64,000 bases of DNA from Mytilinidion resinicola (taxonomy: Eukaryota > Ascomycota > Dothideomycetes > Mytilinidiales > Mytilinidiaceae), in the NCBI RefSeq assembly GCF_010093595.1, contig NW_022985443.1, forward strand, positions 1,216,804-1,280,803, written 5' to 3'. Within the stretch, counting starts at the first letter, position 1. Each line of letters begins with the position of its first letter. A program made the position numbers and the translations under genes. Positions 21,799 through 30,506 of the stretch are shown here, one piece after another. The notes below the pieces were generated by a model. The model saw nothing but the letters and a program-made list of their open reading frames with translations, did not search any database and was not told the origin of the DNA.

Positions 21799-23040
21799 AT
21801 GCCCGCATCTCCAACAACGTTCACAGTACCGCCCACTGGCCCTGGAGCCCCGAAGCTGCGATCATCTTGCGATAGCTGTGGAACAGCCAAGGTCAAATGC
21901 GATCGTAATCAGCCCGAATGTGGGCGCTGTGCTACTCTTGGCCTGGCTTGTGTATATGGGCTATCCCGCCATTTTGGCAAACCACCAAGGAAGAGGCCTG
22001 CCATAGTTCTTGATGAAGGGGCCGCCAGATGCAAGAAGCGTACGACACATATCGACGAGAGCCGCAATCATCACATCGCCTCGGACTATACACAGCCCCA
22101 AAGTTTCAACCAGTCTGGGCAACTTGAATTCTCTAATTCAACGCCTGACATGCATTCATCTACTTCCGGCCTCGTGAATCCGTTACGCATGGACGAGCAG
22201 GATCAATTTAGCTCAGCTATTTTCCCCTCACTGTTCCTTGATGAATGGCCTCAGATGGATGGTTTCGGGTTTGGTCTAGAGATCCCCTCCGTCCCAAAGA
22301 GTTCTGCCACAGAGGGCCGACTATCAGCTTCCGCATTGGAGCCCGTTAACTCCATGAGGATGGACACCGCCTCTCACAAGTCCCATAGCTGCCCACGGGA
22401 GTCGTACGAGGTTTTTCGGGATTTGATCTGCCCGGCACCTGATCTTCACGTACCCGAAGCACATTCAGATCCCGTTTCAGCACAACTAGATCAGGTACTC
22501 TGCTTCACCAGAAACGCCATCGATCGTCTTACCCAAATTCTAAGATGTCCATGCGCCAGCTCCGGGCACCGGGTCATGGTGCACGCCTCTACTATTTCCC
22601 GAATACTGATGTGGTACCAACAGGCTGCGGGGTGGACCTGCAGACCGTCTCAGCCGTTAGGATTGGTCAACTCGCCAACGTCCAGCAGTGTGTCTCCATA
22701 TTCGCCCCCTTCATATGATACAGCAGCCGACACAGATACAGTAAGCACACCCACACTGGCTCAATGTACTGGATTTGTCGTCGAGCATGTGCCTGTTTCA
22801 ATGGGGACGTTCAGCATTGAAGATCAGAACATGCAGGCTGCTATCAGGACCCAGTTGGTCTTAAGTGAGCTTAAGAAGATGGCTAATTTGATTGACCTCT
22901 TCACATCGCAAGACTCCTGCGAATCCTCCGCCAGTGGCATTGCTGGCTTGCATGCACATCTGGGAGCATGGCTCCGGAGTGAGCATTCGCGGACTGTCAG
23001 AATTTTGACGACGAGGCTCAGTGCTTTGAACGATATTTAG
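21799..23040 (+). CDS. AflR-like Zn2Cys6 regulator
   Basis: Intronless, 413 residues. The zinc cluster at 24-51 is canonical: Cys24, Cys27, Cys34, Cys41, Cys44, Cys51, followed by YGLSRHFGKPPRKRP, the post-cluster form seen in aflatoxin-regulator-like proteins. The C-terminal half matches the AflR domain (PF08493): LTQILRCPCASSGHRVMVHASTISRILMWYQQAA and a late SELKKMANLIDLF helix. AflR-type proteins usually control secondary-metabolite clusters. A second, structurally different regulator beside the first suggests that this is a dedicated pathway. No cluster motif lies in its own upstream region, so it may sit above the other regulator or act on another site. Confidence 0.92.
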   Translation: MPASPTTFTVPPTGPGAPKLRSSCDSCGTAKVKCDRNQPECGRCATLGLACVYGLSRHFGKPPRKRPAIVLDEGAARCKKRTTHIDESRNHHIASDYTQPQSFNQSGQLEFSNSTPDMHSSTSGLVNPLRMDEQDQFSSAIFPSLFLDEWPQMDGFGFGLEIPSVPKSSATEGRLSASALEPVNSMRMDTASHKSHSCPRESYEVFRDLICPAPDLHVPEAHSDPVSAQLDQVLCFTRNAIDRLTQILRCPCASSGHRVMVHASTISRILMWYQQAAGWTCRPSQPLGLVNSPTSSSVSPYSPPSYDTAADTDTVSTPTLAQCTGFVVEHVPVSMGTFSIEDQNMQAAIRTQLVLSELKKMANLIDLFTSQDSCESSASGIAGLHAHLGAWLRSEHSRTVRILTTRLSALNDI

Positions 23041-23108
23041 ATTTGCTTTAACCTAAATAGAATGTTCCGGCTTTGGAGCCAATATTTCAGTTATTCCTTA
23101 ATTTTCGG

Positions 23109-23133
23109 CCAATCAAATGTGAAATTTGATTGG
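23109..23133. promoter_or_regulatory. Perfect inverted repeat holding two opposed CCAAT boxes
   Basis: CCAATCAAAT, five-base loop GTGAA, then ATTTGATTGG: ten-base perfect arms, about 70 bases after the AflR-like stop and 250 bases before the NmrA-like start. CCAAT boxes bind the HAP/CBF complex. The hairpin could equally serve as a 3' processing or terminator-like element. Confidence 0.5.
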
Positions 23134-23386
23134 CGAATGAACACGCATTGGCTTCGGTTTTCGGGAACCGATAGAGAAACCCCATTGGCTGGGTTGCTGG
23201 TATTCAGGACAAGCGACCCTAGATACATCAAAACAACAGGTGAGTTTCTTTTTGATTAAGCTTGGGTCCTGAGCTAGATTATCTATATAATGCGGAGATC
23301 GCATTCTCATTTCTTAGTGGGAAATAGAGCTCGTCGGCACACATTCCTCTCCTCATCTACCTTTGATACCTTACCACCCAAGCACA

Positions 23387-24606
23387 ATGGTTCATATCGC
23401 AATAGCTGGTGGCTCGGGTGGTATGCAACTCTGTATTCCAAATGAAGTAGCAACTAGAGCTAATTTTCCCTTCTAGAAGTTGCTAGTGAGGTCATCGACG
23501 CTTTGGTAGCCGCGAAGAAGCATGAGATTACTATCCTCAGTAGGAGAGTGAGTATTGACCCTGGCCCTTCGTCTTTCCGCGGTTATGTTACTAATGTGCG
23601 CAGGAGGCGCCTACTGGAGACAATAGAGAGGGATTGATATGGCGAACTGTAAACTACGACGATAAGAGCGAGCTCGCCGAAGCGCTACAGGGAATCCACA
23701 CCGTCCTGTCTTTCATCCAGCTCATGACAGATCCGAATCAACAAGCCCAGAAGAACCTGATCGATGCTGCTATACTTGCCGACGTCAAGCGATTTGCTCC
23801 AAGCGAATATGGAAGGTGTGTTATCGTGTCGCCCTGGCGCTAGGTCAGTATTTAACGTCTGCAAAGTTCGACCACAGTGGATATGCCTTGGTGGGCTAGA
23901 AAAGACGCGACCCAAGAATATCTGAAACAAGTCAACGAGAGTGGAAAGGTAAAGACCAATTCCACTTGCTCTGACTGTCGCATTTGTGCTAACTCCGCAG
24001 CTCAGACTATCGAGTATACTTTGTTCCAACCAGGCATGTTTCTCGACTATCTGGCATTTCCATACAAGACAGCCAAACACCTTACTCCGCTAAACACGAT
24101 GATTGATTTTGAGAACCGGCGTGCAGTTGTCGTTGAAGGCCACGACGCCATCATGACTTTCACTACAGTCCAAGATCTTGCTGCAGTTGTGGCGAGAGCA
24201 GTTGACTACGATGGAAAGTGGCCCGTGATTGGTGGTATCAGCGGCAACAGAATTCCGGTCTCACGAATTCTCGAGATTGGGGAGAGAGTTCGAGGTTTGT
24301 CTCACCTCCCCCATATCCTCGAGCTGCTCTCATAATATCACAGGTCATCCATTTGTTATTGAGAAGGTCAAACTGGAAGATCTTGAGCGTGGAAATCTCA
24401 AGACTTCGTGGTCGCTCGAAACGAGCCATCCAAGCGTTTCTGGAGAACAGGCCACGAGTTTATTGAAAGCTGTTCTCATTGGAATTTTGTTAAGCGGCGC
24501 AAAGGGTGCTTGGGATGTGTCGGATGAATACAATCAGCTTTTGCCAGATTACAAGTTCACCCAGATCGACGACTTCCTCGCCGAAGTCTGGAAGGGAAAG
24601 CCGTAG
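23387..24606 (+). CDS. NmrA-like / isoflavone-reductase-like NAD(P)-binding protein
   Basis: Spliced model 23387-23420, 23477-23547, 23604-23815, 23867-23948, 24006-24294, 24344-24606 gives 316 residues. The Rossmann start MVHIAIAGGSGEVASEVIDAL holds the glycine-rich loop. RFAPSEYG, DMPWWARK, YTLFQPGMFLDYLAFPYKTAKH and TFTTVQDLAAVVARAVDY are hallmarks of the NmrA/isoflavone-reductase family of atypical short-chain dehydrogenases. Members either reduce aromatic or phenylpropanoid substrates or act as redox sensors. The exon 4 start was taken at 23867 (after GCAAAG) because the closer CAG gives an immediate stop. The fourth intron is 57 bases and open, so its retention would not shift the frame. 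Upstream there is a CCAAT inverted repeat but no TGCCGGCCG. A role as the pathway's reductase is inferred from position. Confidence 0.85.
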
Positions 24607-24639
24607 TCTTAAATGTTTCTTGGGCGAATTCGCTCACAG

Positions 24640-24651
24640 TGCCGGCCGGCG
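24640..24651. promoter_or_regulatory. Cluster motif upstream of hydrolase copy 2
   Basis: TGCCGGCCGGCG, 126-137 bases upstream of the start at 24777; eleven of twelve bases match the palindrome before hydrolase copy 1. Confidence 0.65.
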
Positions 24652-24776
24652 ATGTTGCCGTGGTGGCTCCACATATCACCAACGTCACACATACTTTCTC
24701 ATGTACAACCCCATCAACAACATCGGAAATCTCATATATTTGTCGTAGAGCAAGCATATAAAGTCACACCTTAGCC

Positions 24777-25498
24777 ATGGCTGACATCTCCCCCGCCGAT
24801 TATCCTGAGTACACCAAGAACATTTCCAACAAATCTCAGCCTCCCCTCGGCTTTGGAACCCGTCCAGCCCTGATCATTGTCGATGCTCAAAAAGCATACT
24901 GGAATCCCGATTCGCCTCTCTATTTCAGTCACTATGAGAATGCCGCCGCTGCACCCGCCTACATCAAGACCCTCGTATCGTCCGCTCGATCTGGAAAGTG
25001 TCCCGTAATCTGGTCGCGAATACAATATGAAAACGCGTCACTAAGGGACGCAGGGTTATGGGCGAAGAAGAGGAACCACCTAGACTGTTTCCTGTCTAGT
25101 GATTCGAGGGGTCTAGGAGACTGGATTGAAGGGCTTGGTCCCGAAGGAGACGATGTTTTTATCACGAAGAAGTTCGCGAGCGCGTTCTTCGGCACAACAC
25201 TTGCGACACAATTACAGATGCTCAATGTAGATACTCTGGTGATTTGTGGTGCTCATACCAGCGGGTCCATTAGACAGACAACACTGGATGCCATGCAAAG
25301 CGGATTTAGACCTATCGTAAGCTATTACTCTATCTTCTTAACTCTTCACGAAAGCTGATCCACAATATGAAGGTTGTAGCAGCGGCTTGTGCTGATCGGA
25401 CTCGAGAGACTCACTTCGCGAATCTGTTCGATATTCGCGCAAAGATGGGGGATGTGATTGCTGTCGAAGAAGCTTGCAAACAGCTGGAGAAAGGCTAG
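24777..25498 (+). CDS. Isochorismatase-fold hydrolase with Ser in place of the catalytic Cys, cluster copy 2
   Basis: Spliced model 24777-25316, 25373-25498 gives 221 residues. It is collinear with the copy at 13673: Asp36 in LIIVDAQKAYW, Lys131/132 in FITKKFASAFFGT, and ICGAHTSGSIRQT at the nucleophile turn. The residue aligned with Cys164 of copy 1 is Ser (codon tcc, one base from tgc). Amidases of this family need the Cys. True isochorismatases work without it, as a vinyl-ether hydrolysis needs only acid catalysis. Copy 2 could therefore be an isochorismatase-like ether hydrolase, a weak or altered amidase, or a structural partner of copy 1. The rest of the fold looks intact, with no other decay. 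Its promoter carries the cluster motif. Confidence 0.9.
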
Positions 25499-25774
25499 TA
25501 ACGAGCCCTCAATCAGGCGATGTTCGAGAATGTAACCTTCATTCTCACATAATCTTGACTCAATTTGCATTTGCTCGACATGATGACTGTGCTACAAGCC
25601 CGCCCGTGGAACCCTTGTCTCGCGCAATCTTTGAGCGAACACACGAATCCACGAACTCGCCAACAATTGGATATACATCTTCTTGAGGTCATCCACCCCC
25701 GCTGCCCCACCCTCGTACAGCAGCTTGATGCACCATCGGAGATAGGCGCCACCAACCTGATCCGGCGCCCAAAG

Positions 25775-25785
25775 TGCCGGCCGGG
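25775..25785. promoter_or_regulatory. Cluster motif upstream of the P450
   Basis: TGCCGGCCGGG, 115-125 bases upstream of the P450 start; it is the right-most copy of the motif in the cluster. Confidence 0.62.
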
Positions 25786-25899
25786 AGATACCCAGCAGTC
25801 ACTCACATCTATCATCATGCAACGAATGCCTAGAAATACTAGCCAAGTACTATCATATCGTCGTAGCGACGAATTTATTCCACCAAATTTGTCTCTGAA

Positions 25900-27868
25900 A
25901 TGGTGTTCCCTCTAAACGTGCTGTCTTTATCAGCAGCTCTGCTGCTAGTCGGCGTCTGCTACAAACTTTACACCAAGCTCTTCGCGGGCAAGTACCCGTT
26001 GCCGCCGGGACCGAAGGCGCAGTTCCTGGTGGGACACTATGGCATCGTCCCAGCTGAAGGACCGCAGTTTCAGTATGCCAAATGGTCGAAGGAGTTGAGT
26101 GAGTACATCTTTAGTCTATGTCACGTGGTTTGCACGTGATGCACAGAGCAACGACTAGTAAACAACATATTATGAGCTTGTGAGGTAGTTTAGGAGCTGA
26201 CAACGAAGACAGATACCGACATCCTGTACTTCGAGTCATTCGGCACGAAATGGATCGTTCTTAACAGCCTCCAAGCCTCTATTGACCTCCTAGATAAAAG
26301 GGGGAACAACTATAGTGATAGACCGCGCTTTATCATGAATGACCTGTCCGTCTTCTCTCTCTCTCTCATACCTCAAATCAATACAGTCCCCTTTCTACTT
26401 CCAATAAAGCCTCATCCCCACACCCAACATCCAACCCCCTAGCTAACCTCCCCATAGCATGGGCTGGGCACCAACCCTCACATGGCTCCGCTGGTCTCCC
26501 AAAATGCTGCAACACCGCAAGCTCCTGCAACCCCCCTTCTCCAAATCCAAAGTCTCCCAATACTGCCCCCTCCAGCGGCGCGAAGCCATCAAAGCCGCCC
26601 AATCCATCCTCCGCACCAACGCCGACCCTATGGCGTGGAACAACGCCATCCGCCGCTTCGCCGTAGCCGTGGTGATAAACATCGGCTTCGGCGTCGAGAT
26701 CGAAGACGACAAGAGCCCCTTCATCAAGCTCGCAGACGACGCCGCGATGGCGATTAGCAACGCAGGCGCGCCGGCGAGTAGCATCGTCGACCGATTCCCC
26801 GCGAGTACGCTGCCCCTATCCCGTTTACACTCCCCCCCCCCCCCCCCTCCTCTCCACAATACACCCCCTAACCCTCCACCTAGCCCGCTTCCTCCCCTCC
26901 TCCCTCCCCTTCATGGAGCGCAAGCGCTACGCCGAAACGTGGCGCTTCGCCATCCAAAACATCACCAACATCCCCTTCGCCGCCACGCAGTCCGCCATGG
27001 CCGCGCAGCGCCCTCGGCACTGCTTCGCCGCAACCCGCCTCGCCATCCACGCCGCCAACGCCGAGAAGGGCATCCCGAACGACTTCTCCCTCGACGACAT
27101 CAAAGGCGCCGCCGCCGCCATCTACATCGCCGGCAACGACACCACCCAGACCACCATCGCGCTGTTCGTGCTGTATTTGATGCAGCACCCGCCCGTGCAC
27201 CGCAAGGCCACCGCCGAGATCGATGGCGTGGTGGGTAAGGACCGCCTGCCGGAGTTTAGCGATGTCCCGAATTTGCCGTATCTTAATCTCGTGCTGCACG
27301 AGTGTTATCGCATGAACCCGCTCAGCCCGCTGGGGATCCCGCACGCGAGCGTCGCTGAGGACGTGTACAGAGGCATGCGGATCCCGGCGGGTACGATTGT
27401 GTACCAGAACGTGTGGGCGATGACGCACGACGCGGCGGTGTATTCGCGGGCGTTTGAGTTCTGGCCGGAGCGGTATCTGAGTAAGGAAGAGGGGGGAGCG
27501 GGGGAGCCGTTCCCGGTGGGGAATTTTGGGTTTGGGAGACGGGTGTGCATTGGACGGAACCTGGCGGAGAATAGCATGTTTATTATGTTTGCGGTGCTGT
27601 TGGCGACGGTGGAGTTTGGGTGGCCGGTGGGGCTGGGTGGGGGGGAGGAGCAGTATGAGGTGGAGTGGAGTTTTAAGGGGCAGGCGTGAGTTTCTATTTT
27701 TTTTTTTTTTTTTTCTTGTTTGATGGATGAGGGGATGATGAGAGGGGAATGGAGAGAGGAAGTGAAGGCTGACGTTGACGCAGACACCCGTTACCTTTCA
27801 AGTGCAGGATGGCGCCGAGGAGCGAGAAGGCGGAGGTTTTGTTGATGAATGCGGATTTATCGTTCTAG
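25900..27868 (+). CDS. Cytochrome P450 monooxygenase (OrdA-like)
   Basis: Spliced model 25900-26098, 26213-26345, 26458-26804, 26884-27685, 27784-27868 gives 521 residues. An N-terminal membrane anchor (LNVLSLSAALLLVGVCYKLY) and hinge PLPPGPK are followed by WSPKMLQHRKLLQPPF, the I-helix AGNDTTQT, the ExxR motif ECYR, and the haem loop FGFGRRVCIG. P450s insert one oxygen atom using electrons from an ER reductase. The sequence resembles the O-methylsterigmatocystin-oxidoreductase-like group common in fungal pathways. Intron 2 needs a weak donor (GTCCGT at 26346), and intron 3 carries a 16-base C run. The last intron carries an 18-base T run. The 28-residue final exon, including HPLPFKCRM, is well formed. 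It is the right end of the motif-linked cluster, and hydroxylating the pathway substrate is the likely role. Confidence 0.88.
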
Positions 27869-28185
27869 GTCTAAGGAGGTGGTTGAAAGATTATAGAGGC
27901 ATGACAAGAGAAGAGATGAGATGAATGACACGATGAAAAGCGGACATAAGATGAGAAGAGGAGGATACGATGTCTCTTACAATGCCAGTCTGCGACATGA
28001 TTCCCTAGACGTATGAATCGAAGACACTGATGGCTCTGTGCTCGGCAAGTTGATTGCAAACCCCCTTCAATTATGCACCATTACCACCCCTCTCCATCCT
28101 ATCGAACCCATCTCTCCCGATCAATCCGAACTCTTCCAGGCTCCCGAACTCTCCCCTGCCCTCTCCTATCGTGCTTCCTTCCCCC

Positions 28186-28849
28186 TCAATAACCCCTCTT
28201 CTTGCTATCCGACCCGGGCACAAACCTCACAGGCACGAAGTACTCATACACATCCCCGGCAGTATAGTACCCACTCGTATGATCCAGCACCCCAATCGCC
28301 CACTGCCCAGTCCTCTGACTTCCATCAATCGCGTAGAGTGTCACGTTCGTGTGGTAGCCTGCCGTTGTCAACGCTAAGTCTAGCTTGTGATTAAGGGGGA
28401 GAGGGGTAAGCGGGCCGCGGACAGTGCGCTTGGAGTGAAACAAAAAAGACGCGGGCGACTTACCGTACGAATCCTCCGGCGCAAGCGCATGCACCGCCTC
28501 TTCGCCGCCGGTGAACGAGCCGCAGGGGCTGGTGGTGCACGGGTAGACGACGACGTCGATGTCGATGGTGTGGGTTTTGAAGTAGGCGCCGGAGCAGAAG
28601 GTGAGGTTGAAGGGCTGGGGATGCCGGTTAGTGTATGCTTATCGGAAAGCAATTGGATCGGGATAAAGCGGGGGAAGAGAGGGATGGGGAACTAGGCACG
28701 ATGAAGAGATAGAGATGGCATACCTGGCCAAGCGTGAGAGTAGCGTTGGACGCAGGACTATAGATCCCGCTACGGCCGACTTCGCATTGTGTGGCTGCGG
28801 CTAGGGCAGCGAGGAAGAGGGTCGCGCATAGCGAGCGTATGGAGAGCAT
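28186..28849 (-). CDS. Small secreted protein of unknown family
   Basis: Spliced complement model 28849-28724, 28614-28464, 28379-28186 gives 156 residues. A signal peptide is clear: MLSIRSLCATLFLAALAAA followed by polar TQCEVG. The mature part has about four cysteines (TQC, TFCSGA, YPC, SPCG), several N-x-T/S sites and a Tyr/Asp-rich C-terminal half (HTSGYYTAGDVYEYFVPVRFVPG) ending in the basic SDSKKRGY. I do not recognise a domain. The acceptor of exon 3 was taken at 28380 because it preserves phase. Size, secretion and cysteines would fit an apoplastic or effector-like protein, but nothing shows that function. No cluster motif lies upstream, so it probably lies outside the cluster. Confidence 0.7.
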
Positions 28850-29469
28850 GGTTACTGATTGCAGGTTTTGTATGTTGAGGTTGTTGGTTGTAGGGTGTAG
28901 GTCGTTCGTTGTCGAAGAGTCAGAGAGCACAGGTATAAATAACGTCCGTTCCTCAAGTGAACGAACAAACAACAATCCAGGAAAACGTTTCTCGGGCAAT
29001 TCCTTCTCTCTTTATCTACGAAAACACAACGCGGCCCCACCCGCGTAGCTGCGCTGATCATTGCCGATCCTGCAGGCACGCCCCTGAGCACCGCGTGTCG
29101 ATCACATGGGCCGCGAGGGAGGGATCTTCAGGTACGCCCGCCCGGCCGTCGCATTGCAGCTGTCCCTCGATGACTCCGTGGGGTGGAGTTGGTGCGATTT
29201 GGAAAAAGCTCCCGGGACGATAATGTGGATGCGGAGCGGTGTGGGCGGGTTGACGGGGATCGGATCAGGGGTGAGCTGTGCGGTGGGACGTGAGCCAAGA
29301 AGATGGATTGGGGGCTATTTATGGATCGGTATGAGAAGTAGAGATGTTGGATTGTGTTCGGGTGAGGTGGATGAGGTTGTATGGGGTGATTCGGGAGGTA
29401 GGATGGAGCGGGAGTTGTAGGTATGTCCATGTCGGTGTGGGGATGTGAGACTGTTTCTAGGATTTTAAG
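28850..29469. other. Intergenic region upstream of the secreted protein gene
   Basis: About 620 bases. The first 120 bases contain the probable leader and TATA-like 'ggtataaataacg' sequence (on the + strand) of the gene at 28849. Short frames beyond 29100 show no family resemblance. Confidence 0.5.
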
Positions 29470-30400
29470 GACGCGTTGAAGGACCTCAGACAGTGGCTAC
29501 CTAGGGTAGTTACCCTATTCGTGGAGCGTTAGATAATGGGTATGAAAACACGACATTGTCCACAGGATCTTGAAAATATACTGAAAGACCTCACACAGCG
29601 GTTTACGAGCACAGTTGCTGTGGTTATGTAGCATCGTTTAAGCAGGGGTGTTGAACCATGATATCGTCTCCAAGATCTTGACGATCTATCAGAGGACTTC
29701 ACACAGCGCTTTACAAGCTCAGGCACTATAGTCACAGAGCAACTTTCAATTGAGGATCTAAGGACGTCAGATCGTTTTGCGATGTTAGTAAATGCACTGA
29801 AGGACTCCACACAGCGGTTTACGAGCACAGATAGAACAATCGTATAGCAACGGTCAATCAAGGACCTAAGAACGTCAGATCGTTTCATAATATTTGAAAA
29901 TCCATCAGAGGACTCCAAGCAGTGGCCTACGCGTACAACTAGAACACTTTTAGAGCATCGTTAAATCAAGGCTGTGAGCACGGAGACTCCATTGAGGGAC
30001 CTCAAACAGCGGCCTACTCTTGCAGATAGAACAATTTTATAGCATCGTTCGATCAAGGCTGTGAGAAAGTTGTTCATTCGGAAATATTTGAGAGTCATTG
30101 AAGGACCTCAAACACCGGCTTGCGTGTGTAGATTGAATAGTCCGATAGCATCGTTCAATCCAGTATTTAAGAACATTAGATAATTCACGATATTTAATAA
30201 TCCCTTGATAATCCCTTGACGGACCTCAAATAGCGTCTTACTCGTGTAGATACATACGTACTAGAGCATCGCTCGACCAAAGCCACTCAAACATGACATC
30301 CTTCACAATATCCCAGAACCCATCAACGGACCTCAAACAGCGGCTCAAGATATGCAATCAACAAAGCTTCAGAGCCTCATATAGTCATTATAAACTAGCC
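29470..30400. repeat. Decayed tandem repeat array, about 108-bp period, nine units
   Basis: Each unit begins near '(g)gacctca(a)acagcggc(t)tac' and continues to 'gcatcgttcaatcaagg'. Anchors lie at about 29483, 29588, 29696, 29804, 29912, 29999, 30105, 30223 and 30330; three successive intervals are exactly 108. Unit-to-unit identity is moderate and later units vary in length. Since 108 is 36 codons, the minus strand of the first four units reads as a 36-residue repeat (core KRSDVLRSSIESC). The array lies just downstream of the protease gene. Confidence 0.85.
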
Positions 30401-30506
30401 TAACCGCAATTAGCTCCCAATCCAGCTACCGCTCTAAGAAGCCAGCCAGCTAATGCATGCATTACCATACCAGTCGTAACCCCCTTTTCCGCCTCTCATT
30501 GACCGC

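Noticed and set aside
23867..23880. Alternative NmrA-like acceptor at ACCACAG (23877)
   Set aside because: It gives an immediate frame change and stop; the acceptor ten bases earlier restores the family's SS..DMPWWA sequence.
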